DNA from: Odontesthes bonariensis
Lineage: Eukaryota; Chordata; Actinopteri; Atheriniformes; Atherinopsidae
Reading direction: 5' to 3'
NCBI RefSeq assembly: GCF_027942865.1
Contig: NC_134526.1
Span: forward strand, 7,544,784 to 7,608,783
DNA: 64,000 nucleotides
Made by a program: the position numbers and the translations under genes. Positions 25,008 to 36,339 of the stretch are shown here, one piece after another. The stretch's first letter is position 1, and each line of letters starts with the position of its first letter. Below the pieces are notes generated by a model. It saw nothing but the letters and a program-made list of their open reading frames with translations, was not told the origin of the DNA and did no database searches.

Positions 25008-25711
25008 TTACATGATGACACACGGCGGGCGGCTTTTGGTGATCTTCTGCACAGGTTTCCCATCGTAAGCATTCTGGACAGCGTTCATGATCTGTGGAAG
25101 GAAAACAACATCATAAACCGTACTGTTGTGCAATAACTTGCATACAACATGTGTGCATGTTACTTACGTCATCCTCGTATGGGAAACCCCTTGTCTCAAG
25201 CTTGGAAAAGGCCAGCTGCCCATTGATTTCTATCTCAAAGCTGCCTAAAATATGAGAAAGCAACTTTTACTATCTTTGCCTTCAGTCATCAGTGCTGACA
25301 TAATATTCAGGATGCCAATCCAATGCAATCAGAGCGTTTTCAGAATAGGGTTTGAACATTATGTCTGACAGCAGAATGTATAATCTACCTGATCTTCCCA
25401 CGGAGCCCGACACATCCGCATCGGGAAACTCACCCTTGACAGTCTGGGCGAGCTCCCGATAGCGGGGTTCGTATCCTCATGCGCCACTGCATGAAAAGAA
25501 AAACATATACGTGTTAAACAACTTGCGGAATACACAATAAAGTGCCACTCAGGCTCAACACAATTCAGCTGAGCTATGAGCTAATGATGCTAATGGTAGA
25601 TAATCAATCAGAGTAACTGTCTGTAAAGTGAGAATTACCGGAAAAAAACACACAAAAAAGCAAAAAAAAAAAATCTAATTACCAGTATTCGACTTTAACG
25701 GTCACCCCCAT
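25008..25711 (-). CDS. selenow2: Selenoprotein W2 (thioredoxin-like selenoprotein)
   Basis: A small cytosolic redox selenoprotein of the SelW/Rdx family. Exons: 25711-25683, 25486-25389, 25244-25168 and 25091-25008, all GT-AG, total 288 nt, 95 residues. Spliced, residues 1-10 read [10 protein letters not shown] and are followed by GAU, with TGA at 25479-25477 as the U. This gives the family's CxxU active site (Cys10, Sec13), then [11 protein letters not shown]. Later segments [23 protein letters not shown] and the end SRPPCVIM match fish SelW2 and are close to vertebrate MIEN1/Rdx12. A caller that treats TGA as stop would truncate the gene after 12 residues or drop it. The SECIS in the 3' UTR supports recoding. 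I am sure of the family; the exact paralogue name (2a or 2b) is less certain. Confidence 0.95.
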
Positions 25712-25714
25712 GTT

Positions 25715-27560
25715 TATAGTTTCTTCCGAAACGCACGTCTTCAGATCCCCTTCAGGTCTGTTTACTGCGGTAACAATCAGCTTGTATAACTGAGACCTGG
25801 AAGGGGCGGGGCGTACCACACGTAACACGTTACGTGTGCGTAACATTAATACGGCACTTAAAAAAAAGGACACAGGAGAAAACGCTGTCAATCATACTTA
25901 TTTGACATCAACAAATTACAGCAATTAATTTTTTTTTATCACGTTACAAAAAACAAACAAGCAGAATCAAATAAGAGCAAAGAAAATGCGAGATCTACAG
26001 GATCTACAACTACAAGATCAATCCTGATAAAACTAACCTCCTAACACACTCAACTTATGGTTAAAACAGGAAACGAGTCTTTTCAAACCCTGGTTTCCTT
26101 TAAGCGTCCTGTTTAGTAGCACAATCGTCAGACGGGAGACTGACTTCTCTCTGGGTTGAATCGTATTTCATCATTATATTATTTATATAAAAGATTTAAA
26201 CACATCCTTTAGAATGTGTATATAATATATTTTCAAATTGGAAGTTTAAATGTAAAAAGTACTAAAAATATCCATATGTCTGCTAGATAATTCCCTGACC
26301 CCTGACAGTTGGACTATTGCAGTGCTTGGTGGTTCTTCCTGGTTTGTTGTGAGCTTTAATGACTTGTTCTTAGTCCCCAAACCTCACCTACTTTGTAGGC
26401 AGACAGCATGGGCCACTGCCTCAGGGTTTCAGATCCAGGGTCCCTCCAGATTTCAGGTTCTTGGTTGATTTAGGTAATTTATTTGCAAATTGGTGAGGTA
26501 ATTTGCACAAGCCACAAATTGTTACAAGATGCACTTCTCCCCGAGGCTGTTATCATGGAGTATGCAGCATCCCTCCCATGCTAATCACTGCAGAGTGGAG
26601 CTGAGGAGACTGATCTTCTAAGGACAATGACTCCTATCTTCTTTACCCTTTACACCCCTGATTTCAAGCTTTCATTCAGACCTCAAGATCTCACATAACA
26701 TAGAAAATTTGATTTGTAGGAAAGCAGAATTAAGAGGTGGGAGGTTATGAGAATGACATGCCAGTGAGGTGAGCTGCCCTGAAATTAAGCATGGAGTAGG
26801 ATTCCGTTATATCAGCAGCCAAGAGAGCAAACATACATAAACTGTAATGAACAATAACCATCACCCCCTGCTTCACATTGACAACAAAGAGAAGCTCAGG
26901 ATGTTCAGTGGCAAACTGCCATGTTAATCCTGTTTAACAGACTCAGAAAGGAAGTGTTTTGTATCCCTCTTAGCAGTGATTCAACTCCTCTTATGAATGA
27001 AGGACTGAAAATAACTTCATGCTCACCTGTTACGCACTTTGTGGGTCTTTGATCATATAATGAAGGTGTCACGTGGTTTGCTGTCTGTACCTAATGAAAC
27101 TAAATGAAATGTAAATTCAGAGACAGCAGAATATTGGGGATGGTGGGTCACAACAGTCATTAATGTAATTAAAGCATCATTAGCTAGAAAAAGCACGCTT
27201 TGTATGTCATAACCTTCAATCTTATAGTCTCTCGCCGGTCCGGCTTTATTTATAGACAAATTCCATCCTCCTCTCTTTATGATAATCCACAGACATGTAC
27301 GGGAGGCAACGCAGCCAAGAGAAATGTTACAAAAAAGAGAGAATAGACTATTTGAAGTAAATTTATGGAGCATCCCTTGTGCACATCCTCAACAATTAGC
27401 GCTACGTGCTTGCAAATGTGTGCAAAACTCATTTTGCGTAAAAAGGGTAAACTTAAGGGTCAATTTAAGGGTAAATTTCAGTTATTTTGTTTAATTGAGA
27501 GCACATAGCTGCACTACCCAAAATGTAATTTAACCCGTTGGCGGAACTAGTGGAAATGTA
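25715..27560. other. Intergenic, no gene seen
   Basis: Between the selenow2 start and the next transposon fragment I see no splice-supported exon. A CpG patch at about 25790-25860 may belong to the selenow2 promoter. The ORF at 27053-27373 (minus) resembles no family. Confidence 0.5.
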
Positions 27561-27564
27561 ATTT

Positions 27565-27735
27565 TTCCGTTCCACTAGTTCGACTGCGACTGAAATCGAG
27601 ACTCGTCAGACCAGGCAGCGTTTTTCCAGTCTTCTATTGTCCAGTTCTGGTGAGCCTGTGTGAATTGTAGTCTCATTTTCCTGTTGTTAGCTGCAGGAGC
27701 GGCACCCGGTGTGGTCTCCTGCGGCTGTTACATGC
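27565..27735 (-). mobile_element. Tc1-like transposase fragment
   Basis: About 165 bp closely matches 21858-22013, from TTCGACTGCGACTGAAATCG to GGTGTGGTCTCCTGC. It is the same part of the Tc1-like transposase gene in the same orientation, with scattered substitutions. Neither terminal repeat is nearby. Confidence 0.8.
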
Positions 27736-27739
27736 CTCT

Positions 27740-28400
27740 GTTATAGATAATTTTCTTTACACATGCACAAAAGCTGTTAAATAAAGACAATGCCAACCCG
27801 AAATTATATTTCCTGCATCGCTTTGGCGCCCCCTCTAGTGCAACTATGCGCCGCATATAGTGCATACCCACTGTTTGCGCAACTGGTGGGATTTTGGGGG
27901 GGTTTAACTCCTATATGCCCATCTAACACAGCTAAAAGAAAAAAAGTTCGTGAAAGTATGTAAACGAGGAGCTCAATGTGAAAGGAATGACACAACTGTG
28001 GCTGCATATGGCAAGCCATGATATCCTGTTGTTAATAGCTATGTTGAAGAGAAGGCAGATGACTCTATGGTTGCCAAAACTCTATGACTCACACCAAAGC
28101 AATGCAATGGGTTAACTAGCATTTCAGGCCAAAGAAAAAACACGAGTATTTTATTTAGACATAACGTTTTTCTTCAGGTTCCCATACGTCTCTGCATTTT
28201 CCACCCAAATTCATTGTCTTATTATTCTAAGGTGACTTATTATAAGCTCTTCTTGTCCTGAACATGATATCTCCTGTCCGGTGTGCCTGTTTCTGTACTT
28301 AGTAAACTATACACTCTTTTCAGAGTCAGCTGTCAACCTGCAACTGAGAGGTGTGGCTCTTCCTGTCCACTGAGTTCGCCTGATTACTCATTACAGATGA
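27740..28400. other. Intergenic, no gene seen
   Basis: Between the Tc1 fragment and the GIMAP promoter I find no supported feature. Confidence 0.5.
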
Positions 28401-28418
28401 CCTTCAGACTCATAAAGC

Positions 28419-28425
28419 TATAAAA
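28419..28425 (+). promoter_or_regulatory. Candidate TATA box of the GIMAP gene
   Basis: TATAAAA lies about 135 bp before the proposed start codon. An acceptor-like CTGCTTACAG at 28531-28540 suggests a short noncoding first exon between about 28450 and 28530. Position and context fit a promoter; there is no expression evidence. Confidence 0.4.
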
Positions 28426-28557
28426 CAGAAATCTCTTGTGTTGCTCCTTCAGCAGTGAACTTCACTTGCATTTAATAAAGAAGACGGAAACAGGCGAGAT
28501 GAGAAGAAACAATGCTTGGGTTTAAATCTACTGCTTACAGGTGGTACAGAATTTGAG

Positions 28558-31500
28558 ATGGGAACCAGAGAGCTGTCAGCATGTAAGTTATAATATACTA
28601 ACCGCATTATATCTTTGTTCTATAACCTTACTCAACTAATTCTTTGTACTTTCATCAGGGGGTGGGTGGTGCACATCGCAGTTAAGTATTGTACTTCTCG
28701 GAGGCAGAAACTCTGGGAAGAACTCTGTGGGGAACTTAATCCTGGGCAAAGAAGAGTTTGTCACCAAAGAGAGGACCACCTGCTCCCGGAGGCTGGGCAT
28801 GGTGGCCGGGCGATGGCTCACAGTGGTGGACACTCCCGGCTGGTGGTGCGACTTCAGCGCACAGGACACATCAAAGCTGGTCAAGAGGGAGATCATAACC
28901 AGCGTCTCTCTGTGCTCGCCAGGGCCTCACGTCTTTCTGCTTACAGTCAAGGCGAGCTCAGCCTTCTCAGAGAGGCGCCGTAGAGCTGTGGAGGAGCATG
29001 TAGCCCTGCTGGGCGACAGGGTGTGGAGCCACTGCGTGGTCATCTTCACCTTTGCCGACAGGTTTGAATACACACAAGCGGAAGGGTGTGTGGAACGGGG
29101 TGGAGAGGCCCTCCGCTGGCTCTCGGAGAAGTGCGGTCAGAGGGTCCACAGTCTCGTCTTGAACGAGGACACCGAAGTGAAAGAGCTGCTGGTGAAGATA
29201 CAAAAACTTGTGGCAGAATATGGAAACAGAGTTTTTGAGATACAGGAAAACGTTTTGCAGGCAACGGCCGAAGAGAAAAGAGGAGTGGAAGAGAGGGCTC
29301 AGCTGAGGTTTCTCAGGATGAAACAATACAGGTCTCTCATGCGAGGTGAGTGAATGGCTCAGAAGGCCATCAAAGAGAAAATCTTATTAAAGGTACTCCA
29401 CAAAGAACTGAAATCAGTCAAGCCCACCTTTGAGACCTTTTAGGTTTAGTTATGTCAGAGTTAAGTCATTATCAATGTTGCTTTTAATGCAAATACCAGC
29501 TGTTAATTATATTCTGAAGGTGTTGCTATGGCAACACTAAGTATTCATCCCTGTGCATGAGACTTTTCCTGCAGGCCTACCAAGTGTATTTGTCCAGGAT
29601 AAAGCTGGCAACACCCGCTTCTTATTATCATCAGAAACTCTCACCAACTGATCCACTTCTTCCTTTCTCTGACACGCAGCCTTACGCCCTCATTTCAGCT
29701 GATTGATATGGATCAGCACTCTTTAATACTTGTTATTCTGTTTTTCAACTGCACATAGTGTTCCATCACCCCAAGCAAGACTCTTAACTGATCATAGCAG
29801 CATTACATGAAACTGCTATGGAGACGTGTGACAGAAACAATAATACTTGGTATTCTGAGTAAACTCCAAGCACTAGGAACAGAAACATCCATTCAGAACC
29901 TCATACTCATCCTTTCTGAGGATGAAATTGATTGTGAACAACTAGTTTACCTTCTGTGGACCCTCATTTGGCCAAAGTTAAAAAGAAGAAGTTGATATTC
30001 AACACTATAATCCTCAATGTAGTGCCATATCCAAACTCAAAAAAGTGCAAAAAAGGAGAGCACATCTCAATATCCAAGTTAAGGAGGAAGTTAAGGATTT
30101 CACTTGTTTACTGGCTCACATCACAGTGGAAAGGAGAGAGTTTAATTTTATCAGTCAGGATCCAATCATCTGATTCATTGTGTCCTTTCCCAACCACAAA
30201 ATATCTTAATCTCAAGAACCTATCAATGTCTGTGTGTATCTTACAGAACAACTCAGGCACAATCTTAACAGTCATTCACATTACCCAGCAAACACTTCCA
30301 GCTCATATTGTCTTGAAGTCCATTTGGTGTCAGTTTTAAGTTTGCATAGCCGAAACATTTTCCTCCGAGCCAATTACCTTTAACGCCCCATATCTCTAGC
30401 TGACATTACGATCCGCTTAATTCCTAAAAACCGCAGTGAGCAGGGTGAACCATTATTTACCTTTTCTGTTTTTCCGTTGAATATTCCAAAGTGCCTGTAC
30501 AGATTTCTTGTGCTCAGGAATTAACTCAGGGCTCATTTGGTTTCCCAAACATATGCTAAACCACAGGGATATCATAACTGAATGGAATAGTTAATGACAC
30601 CAATTGACTTTTTTTACATGGTTTTTATTGACTCTGTATCTTATGACAGAATTTTACGGAAGTATAAAGTTTATTGGAGCCAAATACGTAAGGAGTCAGT
30701 CTTTAGTGGCGAGCAGTGGTATTGCACTTTGAGGCACTTCATCATTGGCTTAGATTCTGACCCTGAATGAGATAATCACATGTACAAAACAAAGCTTTCT
30801 TTTAGTCTTCCCTGTCTATGTGCCACAGTTGTTTTAGTCCACTGCCTACACCTTAAGTGTCACCTTTTAATCCCTATTCAAACATGATACTTCAATAAAA
30901 AACATCAAATAATCAGGAATGATCCATGATGGAAAAATAGAATAGAGCAGAACAAGCTTGTTCTGTTCTATACAATAGAAATGTAGCTGCTTCTGTGTTT
31001 GTGAAAACACAATCTTAAAAACAGGTTACACATGCATGTTGCATTCGGCGGACATTTTCAGATCAGAAACAACCAGTTAAACTTATGTCCTGGTGCCACA
31101 AAGCTGGCTAGTTTTCCAGGATGGAAAATGCAACTTCCTGCTTCCTTACTGCAAGCTTTTCAGAATCAATGGACTGCGTCACTGGCTTTGATCTTATCCT
31201 GCAGCTCTGGTGAAAACAGCAACTATGCAAATAACACGAAACATTCCTGTTACCTCAACCTTTGCATGCTTAGTAGGCTTAAAATCTATTGAACTGTGGT
31301 TTGAATAAACTCTTTAAGATAAAAAAAAAACATTTCTCCATCTGCTCTTTATCTTTCCTTTGGTTTTTTTCAGAGAACTTAAGGCCCGTCACTAATGTCC
31401 GCATTGTGCTGCTTGGAGCAAAGGGCTCGGGGAAGAGTTCAGCTTTTAACACAATCCTGGCCAGAGAGAGCAGCCAGGGACTCAGGAGAACAGCCCAGTG

Positions 31501-34066
31501 TCAGGTGGGAGAAGGGGCAGTGTTTGGGAGACAGGTGGCGGTGGTGGACACACCTGGCTGGTGGATGAACTACTTCTGTGATGAGAGTTCCCTCTTCGAT
31601 CGAAGGGAGATGGTGCTGAGTCTGTCCCTCTGTCCTCCGGGACCTCATGTCTTTCTGCTGGTGATCCGCGTGGACCGAGCTTTCACCGAAACCTACAGGA
31701 GAGCGGCGCAGGAGCACCTGGAGCTCATCAGTGAACACATCTGGAGTCGAGTCATCTTGTTGTTCAGCGTTGGGGACTGGCTGGGAGGGACGATGACCGA
31801 GCAGTACATTGAGAGCGAGGGAGAGCCTCTGCGGTGGCTTGCTGAGAAATGCGGCAACAGATATCACGTTCTGAACAATAAAACCAAAGGAGATGGATTT
31901 CAAGTCCGAGAACTGATTGGGAAGATTGAGGAAATGATGACAGGCTGTGACGGCTGGCATTATGAGATTGAGAGAAAAGTGTCAGAGGAGTTGGGAAGGA
32001 GGATGAGGGAAGAAGCAGAGAGAGCGAGAGAAAGGCAGATGAAGAAGGAGAAACAAAGGCAGATGGCCAGGTCTCAGCTTGGTGAGTTGGATACATTTAG
32101 TAAACAATGTCAGCATGATATTGTCTCTGTGATTCAGGCCATTAAACGATAACTAGCTGATGAAATGTTGTGTTCAGACTCTCTAATAACTGTATAAAAC
32201 TTCTCTCTGACAGAGAAGCTCAACCCTCTACCACAGATGAGAGTTATACTTATTGGTGGAAGGAAAGTGGGCAAAAGTTCCTGTGGAAACACTATCCTCA
32301 GCAGAAAGAGCTTTGACACAGACACCCGAAATACCTCCTGCACCGAAAAACAAGCCACAATCACTGGCAAGAAGGTGGCAGTGGTGGACACACCGGGCTG
32401 CTTCCCTGTGACCTCTGACCTCCTGACGACGACCTCTGCTTTTCTCATTGTTGTCAATATTAGCTCCTCATTCAAAGAGGTCCACAGGGAAGCCACGGAG
32501 AAGCAGCTGGAGGCTGGAGGAGGCCAGCTGTGGAGCAGAGCAATGGTGTTGTTCAGCTATGGCGACTGGCTGGGAGACACAAGCATCGAGCAGCGCATCG
32601 AGGGTGAAGGAGAGCCGCTGCAGAGGCTCGTTGAGCAGTGTGGGAACAGATACCATGTTTTAGACAACAAGAACTGGGGGGATGGTGCTCAGGTTCGGGA
32701 GCTAGTTGAGCTGGTGGAGGAAATGCTGGTTGGAGAGAGGATGTCTGATCTCCATAAAGGTGATCGCATATGGAAAAGTGTTCGTTCAGCACAAGAGCAG
32801 CATCCAGATGCAACGCAGTGTCAAAAGGGTTTAAAGGAGCAAATGAGCAGCAGGCATCAGCTCCACCGTGACTGTGAGTACAAACCAACTGTAGAAGTTA
32901 GATGTGAGCGTGCACGGTAGTGCATCTGTGACCTGTCCAGGGTGTACCCCACCTCTGGCCCAATGACACCTGGGACAGGCCTTATAATAAGTCCTCTGTG
33001 ACCCTCAATTTGATAAAGTGGGTATAGAAAATGGATGAACAGTAAACAGTAAAATGTGTATGTTTACAACAGTAAAAGTAAATGTGACAGTCAAAAATAA
33101 GCTAATTCAAACCTATTAAAACATTTGTTTGTGAACTACAAATTTCTATATTTAAAGAGAAATATAAAATGAAATGAACATAGAGAGAAAATCTAAGAAA
33201 ATCTTATTTATGGTGTAGATGATGTTTTCATTTCTCTAAATGAGAGATAAGCAGATTAATATTGAGATCGCTGTTAAAAATCAAGCTTGACTCCTGTGAA
33301 ATCCCACCATGTGTGTTTTTTTTCTTTTACAGTACCTAAATCAGCAACTTCCATGCCAAATGGGTCCCTGACCTGCTTAGAGGGCTCAGATTCTGCTCAG
33401 GTAGTGGCACTACCAGCAGGAAGAGCCAGACGACGGGCTGGATTCACCTTTATGGACAGAGACATCTTCATGTCCTACATAACTTCAGTGCTCTCTGCTA
33501 AACAAGGACTGAGGTGGCAAACAGAGGATCTGCCTATCCGGTTTCCTGCTCCTCAAACCCACCAGCAACTCAGCACTGACAACCACATGCTCTCACCCAG
33601 ACATCAAACAATGCTTCTGGTTTCATGTCCGGCGCAACACATGGCGCCCTCAGAGGAGGATGTCATCAGTGTTCAGTCCCTCTGCCACCCTGCACTGAGA
33701 GAGCGGACTATCCAGAGGCTCTCAGAGTCTGGAGGCTTGCAGGCTCTGATAGACCAGTGGGGCAACAGGAGCCTGGAGGAGCTTGAATCTTTCATTGACT
33801 ATTATTTTGAGATGGTGTGGGAGCAAACCATGGGGTCATTTCAACCCTCTGAACCCGACCATACCACCACAGAGCAGGACACCGTGTTCAGGAAAGTTGG
33901 AGAGGAAGAGGTGCTCCTATCCATCGATAAGAAACTGTCAAAGTTGGAGGTTCTGGAAGAGATCAGGAGCAACTTGGCAGAGCTGAGGCTGAACATGGAG
34001 GGCAGCTGGAGAGCCATACAAGAACTCAGAGACAAAAGCAGAAATGATTCGAACAATACATGCTGA
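28558..34066 (+). CDS. gimap8: GIMAP8-like GTPase with three AIG1 domains and extra C-terminal exon
   Basis: GIMAP proteins are immune-associated septin-like GTPases, mostly at organelle membranes of lymphocytes. Exons: 28558-28582, 28659-29345, 31374-32081, 32214-32873, 33333-34066. Every junction is phase 1; total 2814 nt, 937 residues. The ATG is the only one that joins in phase to exon 2. Exons 2, 3 and 4 each encode one AIG1 domain. Domain 1 has P-loop G23GRNSGKN30, domain 2 G252AKGSGKS259, domain 3 G488GRKVGKS495; each has VVDTPG as G3. Domains 2 and 3 carry the VGDWLGG/YGDWLGD segment and NRYHVL that I recall from fish GIMAP8-like proteins in place of a canonical NKxD. Domain 2 ends in a charged, probably helical stretch (about residues 450-472). 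Exon 5 (residues 694-937) is not GTPase; it holds SGGLQALIDQWGNRSLEELE and a likely coiled coil near the end. AATAAA follows at 34332. Confidence 0.94.
32920..33045 (+). repeat. SINE-like repeat fragment in GIMAP intron 4
   Basis: The words GACCTGTCCAGGGTGTACCC, CCTGGGACAGGCC and TATAGAAAATGGATGAAC occur in order. They match a very abundant fish dispersed repeat. Family name not assigned. Confidence 0.7.
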
Positions 34067-34340
34067 TTCATGGAGTCAGAAATGAAAAAATAACGGCACA
34101 ACTAATCATAATTATATCCACTCATGGGAATATTTAAAAAATGATTTAAAAAAAAAGAAGCAACAACTGCTTTATTATTTGTATCCACAAGAGGGAGCTG
34201 TTGTATAAGAGTAGGTTATGTATCTCAGTGTATCTGTGACTTCTGTGTTTGTTTCCTTTGAAAATATTAGAAATTTTAAAAGGATACGTTGAAACCTAAT
34301 TAAGAGTAAATGATGGAAACCAATTTTAGAGAATAAAATT
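34067..34340 (+). other. gimap8: GIMAP gene 3' UTR
   Basis: From the TGA at 34064-34066 to AATAAA at 34332-34337, giving a short 3' UTR of about 270-290 nt. Confidence 0.55.
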
Positions 34341-34344
34341 CCAA

Positions 34345-36335
34345 AGTTTCAGTCATGTACATGGCCCAAAATCAGCGGATGCCTTAGATATCACAAATGA
34401 AAAATATCTTAATTTAGTTGAGACTGGTTTAGTTTCTTGTGTTGTAATCCAGTAAATTGTTTTAATATAGCTATAAAAAGGGATATACAACCTGTACCAC
34501 AGAACAAAAGCTTCCTCTGTTGGTTTAATGCACACAAATGATGATGTAGAGAAACAAAAACACTATTGTTTCGACATATTTATGAAGAATACTTGCTAGA
34601 TTTGCATCGTACCAAATCCGCTCAGCCTGGTGCAACGTATCAAATCAAATCAAAGTTTAGAGTTGAATTGTTTAGGAATAACACACACAAATACATGTGT
34701 GTTTTTTCAAGTATAAGTTTAACTACAGGATTCTTCAGACCTCACATACAGCATATGATGAATTAAATACTATTCTCTACTATACTTTCTTTTTCACTTC
34801 CCTTTTACTCAAAAGGCAGTTATTCTCAAATAAAGACGATTTTGCTCCTGAACTGCCTGATTTCCCTCATTTGTTGTTCAGATTGTCTGTTTTTACCTTA
34901 TAATAATGGCTTAGTGGCTCGTTTAGTTCACATCAAATAAAGAATAAGCAACACTTGAGCAGCCTCAGTCACTTTTAATAATCTGAGCAGATCTGACCTT
35001 TTACAGGGGGAGGACTAAAAAAAAAAGACAAGTACTAAACATACTTTCAGAAAGAAGATAACACAAGCTGCTGAGGTAACATACAGAATGTGGAACATTC
35101 AATTATTTAGCCTCCGTTCTATAGACACCCCCAATTGAAATCATCCACCTGTAATGTACTTAAAACAGGTTTTTTTTTAACAGTGTTTGGCATTTTGGGT
35201 CCAAAAATGTCTTAGGAAGGTTTTCTGGTTGGCACTATGGCTGCTAAGATATCTAAAAAAAAAAAATCCAAGGGCAATCAAAAGCTGTTATTATCATTTT
35301 TACAGCACTCGTGCTGTCCAGATATTGAAGACCTTGAAAAAGCATTTGGAGGAACCCCTGTGTCGTAAAGTAATTTAGTTAAGACAGTGGACAAACATAA
35401 AGAAGAAGCCTTGAAATGCTGAAATTAGACATGTTTCTTTATCCTACAGTCTGTGTCTTCTAAATCCAGTGTGTACCCCAAAAGACCCAAGAATCTGACA
35501 GTGGTTATAAACAGGAAGTTGATCCAGCTTATTATTTCTCTGTTGAGAAGACAGAACATTGTGCCGCTTTCATTCAAACGATCTTATTTGTTAGTTTGTT
35601 TTTTGAAACTCAGACTTTATCGGAGGGTTTCAAGTGAGTCACACACAGAAACACACACTAAACAGCAGAATGCAGAAGCTAATAGGGCTCTGGCACAATA
35701 AACGGTCGCTGCCTTGCCGCTCCCCAGGCTTAAATTTGTATTTAAGGCAACACTCGTAGGCCGATGACGGTTTTAGTAGCTGTTTTAGTAAGTGTTTGAG
35801 CTCCCATATCCTCCTGCAGATGTAAAATAGGGAAAGATCTGAAATCTGAAGGCATTGAAGGTTACGTTTACTTCTCTGAGGCAACATTATCATGTTTCCA
35901 TTCTGTTTTATCAAAAGCCACATTATACAATTTCGCAAGTTGGTGGCATCGCATGACCCGTGAGAGATAAGAGCTTTAAAAAAATCCTTTTAGCAGATAA
36001 TTCAAAGGTGGTGAGCTGTGAGTGAGCTGAACACAGTTTGCTTTTATGGTGAGACTTTCTACTGCTGACTCATAACTAGTTAAATGTTTAGATTTTAATG
36101 TTAGAGTTTTGTTTATCTGCGTGTTGTGGACAGAGAGGCGAAATTAAAGATGAGGAAAACAGTTGTTGTTTCTCAAAGTTATGACGTAAGAAGCTAAAGT
36201 TTCAAAACGATGATGTGTAAAAGTCTTGACTTTAAAGCACACTGAGTCTGCAGAGATTCTAAAGACATGGAAATGAATCTGTAAATGAATCTGTAAAGCT
36301 TCATAAGCCCAATGGTGCTCTGAGATAAATGCTAA
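34345..36335. other. Intergenic, no gene seen
   Basis: AT-rich. Short open frames (for example 35453-35701 plus and 35639-35938 minus) do not look coding, and I see no clear repeat. Confidence 0.5.
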
Positions 36336-36339
36336 ACAC

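Noticed and set aside
29346-31373. An additional AIG1 domain exon in the 2-kb GIMAP intron 2
   Set aside because: No P-loop or DTPG motif in any frame; the exon phases already join directly from 29345 to 31374.
31439-31960. 173-codon minus-strand ORF within the GIMAP gene
   Set aside because: Shadow of the second AIG1 domain; the plus strand has the conserved motifs.
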